A DNA stretch of 34,688 bases from Chloroflexota bacterium (GCA_009839925.1 VXOS01000066.1:1-34688), one strand, 5' to 3'; counted from the first letter of the stretch, positions 15,320 to 23,995 are shown. The notes: generated from the sequence alone by a model not told the origin. Numbers and translations: made by a program.

Positions 15320-17212
15320 ATGGGCCGCCGTTACACCCGCCTGACGCATCCACTCGTCCGCGAGGGCGGCGAGCTGCGCCGTGCCTCCTGGGACGAAGCG
15401 CTCGACCGCGCCGCCGAGGGCATCCGCCGCACGACTGAGGCGTACGGCCCCACGTCGTTTGGCCTGTTCAGCTGCTCGAAGGGCACGAACGAGCTGAACT
15501 ACGCCGCCCAGAAGCTCGCCCGCGCCGTAATCGGCAGCAACAACATCGACAGCTGCAATCGCACCTGACACGCGCCCAGCGTCGCCGGTCTGGCGATGGT
15601 GTTTGGCCTGGGAGGCGGAACCAGCTCCTACGAGGAGGCCGAGGACACCGAGCTGATCGTGCTCTGGGGATCGAACGCCCGGGAGACGCACCCGATCTAC
15701 TTCCACCACGTCCTCGCGGGCATCCGCAACGGCGCGCGGCTGATCGTCGTCGACCCGCGCCGGACGACTACCTCGGAGTGGGCGGACCTCTGGCTCGGCC
15801 TCGACGTCGGCTCGGACATCGCGCTCGCGAACGCCGTCGGGCGCGAGATCATCCACGCCGGCCTCGCGCACCGCGAGTTCATCGAGCGGGCGACCGAGCA
15901 CTTCGAGGCGTACCGCGAGTCCGTCGAGCCGTACACGCTGGAGCGGGCCGAGGCGATCTCGGGTGTGCCCGCCGAGGCGATCCGCGAGCTGGCGCACGCC
16001 TACGGCAGCGCCGGAACGGCGCAGCTCTGCTGGACGCTCGGCATCACCGAGCACCACAACGCGACGGACCACGTGCTGGCGCTGATCAACCTCGCGCTGC
16101 TCACCGGCCACGTCGGCCGCGAGGGCTCCGGCGTCAATCCGCTCCGAGGCCAGAACAACGTCCAGGGCGGCGGCGACATGGGCGCGGTGCCGACCCGCCT
16201 GCCCGGCTTCCAGGACGTCGAGGACGACGAGGCGCGCGCCCGCTTTGAGGAGGCGTGGGGCGCCGCGGTGCCGCCGCGCGACGGCTGGCACCTCACGCAG
16301 ATGTTCGAGGCGATGGAGCGCGGCGAGCTGCGCTCGCTCTACGTGATCGGCGAGAACCCCGCGCAGTCCGAGGCCGACGTGCAGCGCGCGCGGCGGCTGC
16401 TGGAGGGTCTCGATCACCTGGTCGTGCAGGACATCGTGCTGACGAAGACCGCCAAAATGGCCGACGTGGTGCTCCCGGCCGCCGCCGCCTGGGCGGAGAC
16501 CGAGGGCACCGTCACGAACAGCGAGCGCCGCGTGCAGCGCGTGCGCAAGGCGCTCGACCCACCCGGCGAGGCGCGCGACGACCTCGCCGCCGTCTTCGCG
16601 CTCGCCGAACGCCTCGGAGCGGACTGGGGCGCCCCGGACGCCGAGCAAGTCTGGGACGAGCTGCGCGGCCTCTCGCCGCTGCACGGCGGGATGAGCTACG
16701 CGCGCCTCGATGAGCTGGGCGGCATCCAGTGGCCCTGCGCCGACGAGCAGGACCCCGGATCGCTGTTCCTCCACGGGCGGCTCTGGCGCGAACCCCTTGA
16801 GGGCCCGCGCGTCCCCTTCCACCCCGTCGAGCACGTCCCTCCGGTCGATGAGCTGACCGAGGACTATCCGATCCGCCTGACTACGGGTCGCCGGCTCGAC
16901 TCCTACAACACGGGCGTGCAGAGCGCCGACTACGGATCGCCGCTGCGCCAGCCGGAGACGCTCGACATCTCGCCCGAGGACGGCGCGCGACTCGGCGTGG
17001 CGGACGGCGAGCGCGTGCGCGTCTGCTCGCGGCGCGGCGAGCTGGAGGCGCCGGTGCGCTACGCCGAAGAGCTTCGCCCCGGGCTCGCCTTCATGACGCT
17101 GCACTTCCCGGACGATGTCGACACCAACCGCCTGACGATCGAGGCGTGGGATCCGAAGTCCGGCACGTCGGAGTTCAAGGCCTCGGCGATTCGCATCGAG
17201 AAGATCGGCTGA
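15320..17212 (+). CDS. fdhA: formate dehydrogenase catalytic subunit, selenocysteine-containing, lacking N-terminal Fe-S lobe
   Basis: This 630-residue molybdenum/tungsten bis-MGD enzyme oxidises formate to CO2 (or the reverse). TGA at 15566-15568 is in frame and is read as selenocysteine 83, in NIDSCNRT-U-HAPSVAGLAMVF; E. coli FdhF has the same arrangement around its Sec140. After the TGA the frame stays open to 17212 with strong family similarity: GVNPLRGQNNVQGGGDMGA (conserved active-site Arg), QDIVLTKTAKMADVVLPAAA, EGTVTNSERRVQRV and the C-terminal cofactor domain beginning RLTTGRRLDSYNTG. The N-terminal CxxCxxxC iron-sulfur lobe of the family is missing; the protein begins just after where it would end and the lobe is encoded at 19050-19982. 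The ATG is preceded by CGGAGGG at 6 nt. An automatic annotation would break it at the TGA. Confidence 0.93.
15566..15598 (+). promoter_or_regulatory. bacterial SECIS element with UGA selenocysteine codon
   Basis: The UGA (15566-15568) is followed by exactly 11 nt and then a perfect 7-bp stem, CGUCGCC (15580-15586) with GGCGAUG (15592-15598, including one G-U pair), closing a GGUCU loop. In E. coli fdhF the SelB-binding mini-helix also starts 11 nt after UGA and displays a GGUCU-type loop. This would recruit SelB and Sec-tRNA. The selenocysteine genes (selA, selB, selC, selD) are not in the window. The bulged U of the E. coli element is not evident. Confidence 0.88.
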
Positions 17213-17217
17213 CGAGC

Positions 17218-19053
17218 GTGGAAGTCCACCGTCTCCCCACTCCCGCCTCGGCGGAGGAGCGCGCCGCCGTCGACGCGCTGCTCGGTCCGCCGCCCGCCCC
17301 GGACGCCGAGGGCGGGCCCGGTCGCAGCGAGACCGGCCGCCCGCAACAGGCCCGTGAGGAGCGGCAGCTGCTGCTGCCCGCTCTGCACGCCGTGCAGGAT
17401 GCGATCGGCTGGATCAGCGCGGGCGCGCTCGGCTACGTCTGCGAGCGCCTGCGCGTCCCACCGGCCGAGGCCTACGGCGTGGCCGAGTCCTACGCGCTGC
17501 TCTCCACGCGCGAGCGCCCGCCGCGCGTCGCGCATCTCTGCGACGACATCGTCTGCCGCAACGCCGGCGCGGACGCACTGACCGCCGAGGTCGCGCGCGC
17601 CCTCGAGGGCGACGAGGGCGCGACCTGGGAGCCGAGCCCCTGCCTCGGCGTCTGTGAGCGTGCGCCGACGGCGCTGCTGCAGATCGCCGCTGGCGAGGAT
17701 CGCGTGCTCGCGGCCGCCGAGGCGCCCGCCGTGCTGGCCGGACTGCGCGACGAGGCGGGCGGCGAGGCCTCGGAGGCGGCCGCCTCGGCCCCGCAGACCG
17801 CCGAGCCACGCGCGGACGGGCTGCGCCTGCTGAGCCGCGTCGGCCTCGTGGACCCGGCGAGCCTTGAGGACTACCGCGCGCACGGCGGCTATGAGGCGCT
17901 GCGCGTGGCGCTCGAGCGCGGGCCGCGGTGGGTGATCGACGAACTGAATGCCTCGCGGCTGCTCGGGCGCGGCGGGGCGGCGTTCCCGGCGGGCCGCAAG
18001 TGGGCCGACGTGGCGAGCGCCGAGGCGCGCCCTCGCTACATCGTCTGCAACGCCGACGAGTCCGAGCCGGGCACGTTCAAGGACCGCGTGCTGATGGAGC
18101 ACGACCCGTTCGCGCTGATCGAGGCGATGACGATCGCCGGTGTGACCACGGGCGCGGAGCACGGCTACCTCTACATCCGCCGCGAGTACCCGCTGGCGAC
18201 CGCGCGCCTCGAGGGCGCGATCGCGCGGGCGGAGGCGGCCGGCATGCTCGGCGAGGACGTGCTGGGCAGCGGCCTGCGCTTCACGGTCGAGATCCGGCGC
18301 GGCGCGGGCGCCTACATCTGCGGCGAGGAGACCGCGCTCTTCAACTCGATCGAGGGCTACCGCGGCGAGCCGCGCAACAAGCCGCCCTACCCGACGCAGG
18401 CCGGCCTCTTCGGCAAGCCGACCCTCGTCAACAACGTCGAGACGTTCGTCAACGTGCCCTCGATCGTCCTCGAGGGCGGCGCGGCCTTCGCCGCGACGGG
18501 CACCGAGGGCTCGACCGGCACGAAGCTGTTCTGCCTCGCGGGCAGCGTCGCGCGGCCAGGCGTCTACGAGGTCCCGTTCGGCGCGACGCTGCGCGAGCTG
18601 ATCGCGCTTGCCGGCGGCGTGGACGGCGGCGGCGAGCCGCAGGCGGTGCTGCTGGGCGGCGCGGCCGGCTCCTTCGTGACCGTCGCGCAGCTCGACCTGC
18701 CGCTCACCTTCGAGGATGCGCGAGGCGCGGACGTCTCGCTCGGCTCGGGCGCGGTCACGGTCTTCGGCGAGTCCGTGGACCTCGCGGACGCGACGCGGCG
18801 TATCGCGGCTTTCTTCCGTGACGAGTCCTGCGGCCAGTGCGTACCCTGCCGCATCGGCACCGTCCGCCAGGAGGAGGCGCTGCACCGCCTCGCCGGCGCG
18901 AACGGCAACGCGGGCGAAGAGATCGCCATCCTCGGCGATGTCGCGAGGGCGATGACCGACGCCTCGATCTGCGGGCTCGGACAGACGGCGGGCATCGCCG
19001 TCCAGTCGGCGATCGACCTCGGGCTGCTCGAGCGCGAGGGGAGTACGCCGTGA
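17218..19053 (+). CDS. NuoE-NuoF fusion, NADH-binding flavoprotein subunit of formate dehydrogenase
   Basis: The 611-aa protein fuses two complex-I-like modules. Residues about 50-165 are a NuoE-type thioredoxin-like [2Fe-2S] domain with cysteines 108, 113, 142 and 146 (CDDIVC, PCLGVC). From about 200 on is NuoF: LGRGGAAFPAGRKW and the segment containing CNADESEPGTFKDR for NADH and FMN binding, GAGAYICGEETALFNSIEG, and a [4Fe-4S] motif ESCGQCVPCRIGT with the later SICGLGQ cysteine. It would pass electrons from formate oxidation through the Fe-S chain to FMN and NAD+, like FdsB/FdsG of soluble formate dehydrogenases. The start is GTG at 17218, five bases after the fdhA stop. Its stop overlaps the next gene, so the three genes form one operon. 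Confidence 0.93.
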   Translation: MEVHRLPTPASAEERAAVDALLGPPPAPDAEGGPGRSETGRPQQAREERQLLLPALHAVQDAIGWISAGALGYVCERLRVPPAEAYGVAESYALLSTRERPPRVAHLCDDIVCRNAGADALTAEVARALEGDEGATWEPSPCLGVCERAPTALLQIAAGEDRVLAAAEAPAVLAGLRDEAGGEASEAAASAPQTAEPRADGLRLLSRVGLVDPASLEDYRAHGGYEALRVALERGPRWVIDELNASRLLGRGGAAFPAGRKWADVASAEARPRYIVCNADESEPGTFKDRVLMEHDPFALIEAMTIAGVTTGAEHGYLYIRREYPLATARLEGAIARAEAAGMLGEDVLGSGLRFTVEIRRGAGAYICGEETALFNSIEGYRGEPRNKPPYPTQAGLFGKPTLVNNVETFVNVPSIVLEGGAAFAATGTEGSTGTKLFCLAGSVARPGVYEVPFGATLRELIALAGGVDGGGEPQAVLLGGAAGSFVTVAQLDLPLTFEDARGADVSLGSGAVTVFGESVDLADATRRIAAFFRDESCGQCVPCRIGTVRQEEALHRLAGANGNAGEEIAILGDVARAMTDASICGLGQTAGIAVQSAIDLGLLEREGSTP

Positions 19054-19982
19054 CGAGCGAGCCCCGGCCGCTGGTCGAGCTGACCGTCGACGGCACGCCC
19101 GTCTGGGTGCCCGAGGGCGCGAGCCTGCTCGAGGCCTGTCGCGCCGCCGGCGTCGGCCCGCCGACGCTCTGCTACCTCGACGGCCTCACGCCCGCCAACG
19201 CCTGCCGCGCCTGCGTCGTCGAGCTCGACGGCTCCCGCCCGCTGGTCGCCTCCTGCTCGCGGCAGGCCGAGGACGGCATGGTGGTGACAGCGACCTCGGA
19301 GCGCGTCGAGCACAGCCGGCGGCTCGTGCTCGAACTGCTCGCCTCGGCCGTCGATCTCTCGACGGCGGAGCCGCAGCTGCGGCGCTGGCTGGAGGAGTAC
19401 GGCGTGGCGCCGGAGCGCTACGGGCCTCCCGCCCCGGCGGTCGACGGCACGGCGGAGCGCCCTCGGCCGGGCCACCACGCGCAGCCGGACGGCGAGCACG
19501 CGGCGACGCAGGCGCAACCCGCGAAGCTCGACAACGACCTCTACGTGCGCGACTTCTCGAAGTGCATCCTCTGCTACCGCTGCGTCGAGGCCTGCGGCGT
19601 CGACGCCCAGCACACCTTCGCGATCGCCGTCGCCGGGCGCGGCTTCGACGCCACGATCGCGACCGAGTACGACGCGCCGCTGCCGGACTCGGCCTGCGTC
19701 TTCTGCGGCAACTGCATCGCCGTCTGCCCCACCGGGGCGCTGATGTTCAAGAGCGAGCACGAGCTGCGCGCCGCCGGCGAGTGGGACGAGGAGCGCCAGA
19801 CCATCACGACGACCGTCTGCCCCTACTGCGGCGTCGGCTGTAACCTCGAGTTGCACGTCCAGGACAACGAGATCGTGAAGGTCACCTCGCCCTCCGACCA
19901 CTCCGTGACCGGCGGCCACCTCTGCATCAAGGGCCGCTTCGGCTTCCAGCACGTGCAGGCCCTCGAGGACGGTGAGGAGTGA
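19050..19982 (+). CDS. iron-sulfur subunit: 2Fe-2S ferredoxin + 2x4Fe-4S + displaced molybdopterin-oxidoreductase Fe4S4 lobe
   Basis: The 310-aa protein corresponds to the N-terminal third of FdsA-type formate dehydrogenases. Order: a 2Fe-2S ferredoxin domain (residues about 8-85; TLCYLDGLTPANACRACVVE and ASC), a linker, two 4Fe-4S motifs (KCILCYRCVEAC and ACVFCGNCIAVCPTG), and a final Fe4S4 lobe with VCPYCGVGCNLELHV and HLCIKGRFGF. In relatives that last lobe continues directly into the catalytic chain; here the protein stops (QALEDGEE) and the catalytic chain is the separate gene at 15320. The His/Cys 4Fe-4S segment of NuoG is represented only by a cysteine-free remnant (VEHSRRLVLELLAS). 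GTG at 19050 overlaps the upstream stop by 4 nt. It should supply the electron wire from the Mo/W site to the flavin subunit. Confidence 0.92.
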   Translation: MTSEPRPLVELTVDGTPVWVPEGASLLEACRAAGVGPPTLCYLDGLTPANACRACVVELDGSRPLVASCSRQAEDGMVVTATSERVEHSRRLVLELLASAVDLSTAEPQLRRWLEEYGVAPERYGPPAPAVDGTAERPRPGHHAQPDGEHAATQAQPAKLDNDLYVRDFSKCILCYRCVEACGVDAQHTFAIAVAGRGFDATIATEYDAPLPDSACVFCGNCIAVCPTGALMFKSEHELRAAGEWDEERQTITTTVCPYCGVGCNLELHVQDNEIVKVTSPSDHSVTGGHLCIKGRFGFQHVQALEDGEE

Positions 19983-19986
19983 GCCG

Positions 19987-20802
19987 GTGAGCGAGACCAG
20001 CGACGACGGTGGCATTCCGTTCCCCGACTATGCGCTGCTCGACCGCGCGGGCGCCTCGCAGTGGATGTTCTTCCCGCGCCCGGACCCCGGGCCGCCGCCG
20101 CCCGGCGCGAGTGACCACGAGATCGAGGTCGAGCCGGGCATCAGCATCTCCGCCCGCCTCTACACCGGGACGGACGACGCCCCGCCGCGGCCGCTGGTGC
20201 TCTACTTCCACGGCAACGGCGAGGTGGTGAGCGACCACGACGGCATCGACCGCCTCTACCGCGAGATCGGCCTTGACCTGTTCGTCACCGAGTTCCGCGG
20301 CTACGGCAAGAGCGGCGGCCGGCCCTCGGCGGCCGCGCTCGTCGGCGACGCGATGCCCGCGCTGGAGTACGCGGCGGCGCTGCAGGAGGAACGCGGCGGC
20401 GGGCCGCTGTTCGTAATGGGCCGCAGCATGGGCACGCAACCCGCCCTCGAGGTGGCCGCGCGCGCGGGCGACCGGGTGCGCGGGCTGATCATCGAGAGCG
20501 GCGCGGCCAGCGCGCGCCGCTCGGTCGCGCGCTTCGGCCTCGAGGATGAGCCGGGCGCCGCCGAGCTGATCGAGGCGCACGAGGCGAAGGTCCGCTCGAT
20601 CCGCATCCCCTCGCTGCAGATCCACGGCGCGGCCGACGACCTCGCCCCGATCGAGCTGGCGGCGGAGCTGTACGACCTGCTCGAAAACGAGCAGCGCGAG
20701 TTCGTCCCGATCGAGGGCGCCGGCCACAACGACATCCTCTGGATCGGCCGCCACGAGTACTTCGCCGCGATCAGCGCCTTCGTCGCCTCTGTGCTGGAGT
20801 AG
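19987..20802 (+). CDS. alpha/beta hydrolase
   Basis: The 271-aa product has the alpha/beta-hydrolase pattern: LVLYFHGNGEVVSDHDG (oxyanion region), VTEFRGYGKSGG, nucleophile elbow MGRSMGTQPAL (Ser), an acidic residue in LQIHGAADDLAPIELA, and a C-terminal His in GAGHNDILW. No signal peptide is present. The substrate is unknown; it resembles the BAAT/BEM46-like group of cytoplasmic hydrolases. GTG at 19987 is favoured because GAGGAG lies just before it; an in-frame GTG at 19972 is also possible. It is four bases from the end of the formate dehydrogenase operon and could be co-transcribed with it, though no functional link is evident. Confidence 0.88.
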   Translation: MSETSDDGGIPFPDYALLDRAGASQWMFFPRPDPGPPPPGASDHEIEVEPGISISARLYTGTDDAPPRPLVLYFHGNGEVVSDHDGIDRLYREIGLDLFVTEFRGYGKSGGRPSAAALVGDAMPALEYAAALQEERGGGPLFVMGRSMGTQPALEVAARAGDRVRGLIIESGAASARRSVARFGLEDEPGAAELIEAHEAKVRSIRIPSLQIHGAADDLAPIELAAELYDLLENEQREFVPIEGAGHNDILWIGRHEYFAAISAFVASVLE

Positions 20803-20811
20803 CAGGGCTGG

Positions 20812-23800
20812 TCAGGGAATCGGCCGCAGTTCGGAAAGGGGCGATGGCAGCCGGATCACGATGTCAGTGACGTCGGCTTCGTCAACCTCGATCACGGTGA
20901 TGCTGCCGGTGGAGAAGCCCGTGGGCCCGCCGTACTGGCCATAGGTGACCCAGTCCCCGTCAAAGTACTCCATAAGCGTCAGGCGGTAGGATCCGTCTCT
21001 CGCAGCGAATCTGAATGTGCCGTCCGCCTCCGTGCGTGCGAACTCGATGTAGGCCCCCGTCGCCGAGTGCCACCGAAGCCACAGCCCGGCGCCCTCGACC
21101 GGCTCACCGTCGGGGCCGAGCACGACGCCGCGGACCTGGGGCAGTACCGGCGCGATATCCGCCTGGTGGACCTCGAAGTCCTCGTAGAAGTCGTCGACGG
21201 TGAGGCCGAACGCGCCCTCGAACGCCTCCCGCCAACTCGTACTGGAGGGGAGGAGGCGGAAGTACTCGAAAACCGCTTCGTCGCCGGCGAGTTCGGCGAG
21301 GCGTTCCACTGCGAGGAAGCTAAGCGCCCAGCCGCTCTGGTCCGCCTCGTTGGCCGCGTTCCAGCCCTCGGCTGTCTCGAGGCTGCGCGGGTCGGCAGGG
21401 TTCGCCTGCGCCGATTTAATCCGAGTGGCGCGCTCATCTCCGTAGTCTGCGATCCCAGCTGCGTCCCCGGAGAGCAGTTCGGCGTACAAGTAAGTCCCGC
21501 GGTCCAGCCACTGTGGGCCCCGGCGGCTGTAGCCATCGTCGGCTCCGGGGAGCTCGCTCCATGGGGCCAGCTTGTCGCGCGCGAGGATGAAGTAGAAGCC
21601 GCTGAGGTGTCGCGCCAGCGGGTCGTCGCAGGACGCCGCATAGACGAACGCGGGCCCGTGCCGACCGCTGCAGAAGTTCGTGTGCGGCGCGTCCTCGAAC
21701 AGCATCCAGTGAATCGGCTCCAGCGACTCGACGTCCGCGCCGACGAAGACGGTGGACTCCACGCTTTCGACTCCGAACCGCTCGGAGAACAGCGCCTCCA
21801 CCTTCCCGACCGCGGACTCGTGGGCAGCCTGGCCGCTTGAGTCGATGTCGCCGAGGAACACGACGACTGGGCCTTCGCGATCGTCTGCGAGATGCGGCAG
21901 CAGCGGCTCGATCTCAGGCCAGTAGTCCTCGAACGTCGTATAGAAATCGTCGACTGTGAGGTCGAACGCGCCCTCGAACGCCTCTTCCCAGTTCTCCGAT
22001 GAGGGCAGCCGCTGGTAGAAAACAGCGAGCGCCTCCACTCCGGCATGTCCGGCGAGCCAATCAGCGGCGATGAAGCCGAGGTGATAGTGGGAGCGCTCGT
22101 TGGGGTCATCGACGGTTTCGAGGTTGGAGAGCGTGGGAACATCGCCCTCGAGCATGACGCGCGCCAGCTCCCAGCGGCGCCTGAGCTCAAATCCTTCGCC
22201 TGTCGGCAGCCGTTGCCCTATGAGCGCGCGGTGCAGGGCCTCGCCATAGACGGCGACCCCCTCGGCCAGCCAGGCCGGGTCCCCGGAGGCCCCCTCCGCG
22301 AGTTCGTTCTGCAGGACGTGGACGTACTCGTGGGCGAGGACGAGCTCGGGGTTCTTGCAACTGATGATCTGGAAGATGGCTCCGTGGGCATAGTCTCCGC
22401 AGAGTGCCGGATCCTCGTATCCGCGAACCGCGAGGTAGACAGGCCTGATCGCTCTGAGGTCCGAACCGATGTAGACCGTGAAGGCGGACGCCCTGCCGTC
22501 GAACTGCGTTTCGAAGAGATCGCGCGTCGCGTTCAGCGAGACGCGTAACTCATCCTGCAGGTCCGCGGCGATGTCCCCGACGAACACGAAGACCGGCTCA
22601 TCGGGGGCATCGGCGAGTTGCGGGAGGTGACGGGCCGTGTCGGGGTGGTCGGCTCCGAAGGACAGACGGAAGTTGGTGACTGAAATCCCGAAGGCGCGCT
22701 CGAATGCGTCCTGCCAACTGGTGCTGGACGGGAGGAGCCGGTAGTACTCAAAGAACGCCCCATCGCCGGCGTGTCCGGCAAGCCACGTCGCGGCGACGAA
22801 CGCCAGCGCAGCGGTACCCGCTTGCCCCACCGGCTGCGACTCGTCACCGAACGTCTCGCGGTACGCTGCGTCCATGTAGGCATCCGTGCCGAGGAGCAGC
22901 CAGATCGGTCCATAGGGGGAATAGCCTGCCTCCGCCGCCGGCACTTGCGTCCGGGGTGCGATGTGCTGGGTCGCGGCGCCGAAGTATCTCTGTCCGATCC
23001 GCGACTCGGGCTCCCCATAGCAGGATGCGGAGTGATGCAGCTCGCTCCCAACCCTGTAGACACATCGCCCAGGAGCGAGATTGCGACCGTGACGTTCGTG
23101 GTACGCCACACCCAGGGATTCCTCGTCAGCGTAGACGTGGGCGGTGATCTCCGCGGTCTCAGGGATGCCGAAGCGCGCCGTGAACAGGCCGCGGGCCCGC
23201 TGGTAGGCAGTGGCGATCGCGAACGCCGTCTCCGAGTCCAGGTCGTCCGCGAACACGACCGGGGGCGCGGCCGCACCTTGCTGCCACCAGCGGGCCGTCT
23301 CGTTGACCTCGATCCGCAGCCCATCGCCCGGTGCGACGGCGTCCAACACGCTGGCGCTGCTCGCCCGGCCAGGATCGTGGGTCTCGTAGCGCTGGGCTTG
23401 CGGATTCCAGCGGCTTGCGCGCACCAGGTCGTCGCCAAGACGTGCGAGCCCATCCTCAAGGCTGTCCGGGCCGCCGAGCCAGGCCACGAGGTTGAAGCCT
23501 CGGTAGAGTTGGAGCAGCGCGCTCTCCGCCGCTCCCGGGCGCGTCCACTCGATGGTCTCGTTGCCGCCCACCAGGAACCAGAGGCCCATGCCGGGCGTCA
23601 GCAGCCTCAAGGCGCCGGTCGCCGAGCCGCCACTGCGACGGGCCCGCAAGTAGGCGCCGGCCCGGGCGTCTCGAGCCGACACCCGCTGGAGCGCCGGGAT
23701 CTCCCCGAAGAGGTCCGCGACGGGTGTCTCCGGCCCGACCCAGCCGATCAGGTTCCAGCCGGGGTGCAGTGTCGTGGTGATCGTCGCGGAGTCGTCCGCC

Positions 23801-23946
23801 GTGGACTCGTCCGCCGATTCGGCGGCCGCGGTCTCGCTGCCCGAGGCAAGCCCCGCGCCGATCGCGAGCGCGAGGGCCAGTGCGGCAAGCAACGAACGGC
23901 TGGCGAGGTTCTGAAGCACGACTCCCACCGGACACAAAGGCGTCAT
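20812..23946 (-). CDS. exported multi-repeat protein with one intact and two degenerate gluzincin-like peptidase repeats
   Basis: The 1044-aa protein starts with an apparent signal peptide (LASRSLLAALALALAIGAGLASG). Residues about 45-225 hold two related modules beginning GWNLIGWVG and GFNLVAWLG. Three repeats of about 230 residues follow, each ending in a version of FRLLPSSTSWREAFEGAFG. Only the middle repeat has the zinc motif HEYVH (539-543) with WLAEGVAVY (Glu562), the gluzincin pattern; the others read TQHIA and RDKLA at that place. A C-terminal beta-sandwich like the carboxypeptidase regulatory domain begins VRGVVLGPDGEPVEGAG. A secreted metallopeptidase or surface binding protein is inferred. 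Base composition is somewhat less GC-rich than neighbours. The ATG at 23946 lacks a strong ribosome binding site; in-frame GTG codons shortly downstream are alternatives. Confidence 0.85.
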   Translation of the reverse strand: MTPLCPVGVVLQNLASRSLLAALALALAIGAGLASGSETAAAESADESTADDSATITTTLHPGWNLIGWVGPETPVADLFGEIPALQRVSARDARAGAYLRARRSGGSATGALRLLTPGMGLWFLVGGNETIEWTRPGAAESALLQLYRGFNLVAWLGGPDSLEDGLARLGDDLVRASRWNPQAQRYETHDPGRASSASVLDAVAPGDGLRIEVNETARWWQQGAAAPPVVFADDLDSETAFAIATAYQRARGLFTARFGIPETAEITAHVYADEESLGVAYHERHGRNLAPGRCVYRVGSELHHSASCYGEPESRIGQRYFGAATQHIAPRTQVPAAEAGYSPYGPIWLLLGTDAYMDAAYRETFGDESQPVGQAGTAALAFVAATWLAGHAGDGAFFEYYRLLPSSTSWQDAFERAFGISVTNFRLSFGADHPDTARHLPQLADAPDEPVFVFVGDIAADLQDELRVSLNATRDLFETQFDGRASAFTVYIGSDLRAIRPVYLAVRGYEDPALCGDYAHGAIFQIISCKNPELVLAHEYVHVLQNELAEGASGDPAWLAEGVAVYGEALHRALIGQRLPTGEGFELRRRWELARVMLEGDVPTLSNLETVDDPNERSHYHLGFIAADWLAGHAGVEALAVFYQRLPSSENWEEAFEGAFDLTVDDFYTTFEDYWPEIEPLLPHLADDREGPVVVFLGDIDSSGQAAHESAVGKVEALFSERFGVESVESTVFVGADVESLEPIHWMLFEDAPHTNFCSGRHGPAFVYAASCDDPLARHLSGFYFILARDKLAPWSELPGADDGYSRRGPQWLDRGTYLYAELLSGDAAGIADYGDERATRIKSAQANPADPRSLETAEGWNAANEADQSGWALSFLAVERLAELAGDEAVFEYFRLLPSSTSWREAFEGAFGLTVDDFYEDFEVHQADIAPVLPQVRGVVLGPDGEPVEGAGLWLRWHSATGAYIEFARTEADGTFRFAARDGSYRLTLMEYFDGDWVTYGQYGGPTGFSTGSITVIEVDEADVTDIVIRLPSPLSELRPIP

Positions 23947-23995
23947 GGGAGCTTACATCAAGCGCGACGGACTCCGGGGCCCGGTGGTCAGCGGC

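Noticed and set aside
15566-15568. TGA as a nonsense mutation making fdhA a pseudogene
   Set aside because: It falls exactly at the Sec position of the family, the frame is intact on both sides, and a SECIS-like hairpin follows at the right distance.
13973-17104. Very long reverse open frame antisense to the formate dehydrogenase gene
   Set aside because: Only the part from 15196 down is a real protein (MFS transporter); the upstream portion is low-complexity antisense translation.
19987-20802. The alpha/beta hydrolase as a formyl-ester hydrolase (FrmB/FghA-like) linked to formate production
   Set aside because: The position next to formate dehydrogenase is suggestive, but the sequence resembles generic BEM46-like hydrolases and no S-(hydroxymethyl)glutathione or mycothiol pathway gene is nearby.
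21067-21840. Forward open frames inside the exported protein gene (also 22045-22548 and 22771-24126)
   Set aside because: They are antisense to a repeat-containing protein with a signal peptide and recognised motifs, and show no domain of their own.
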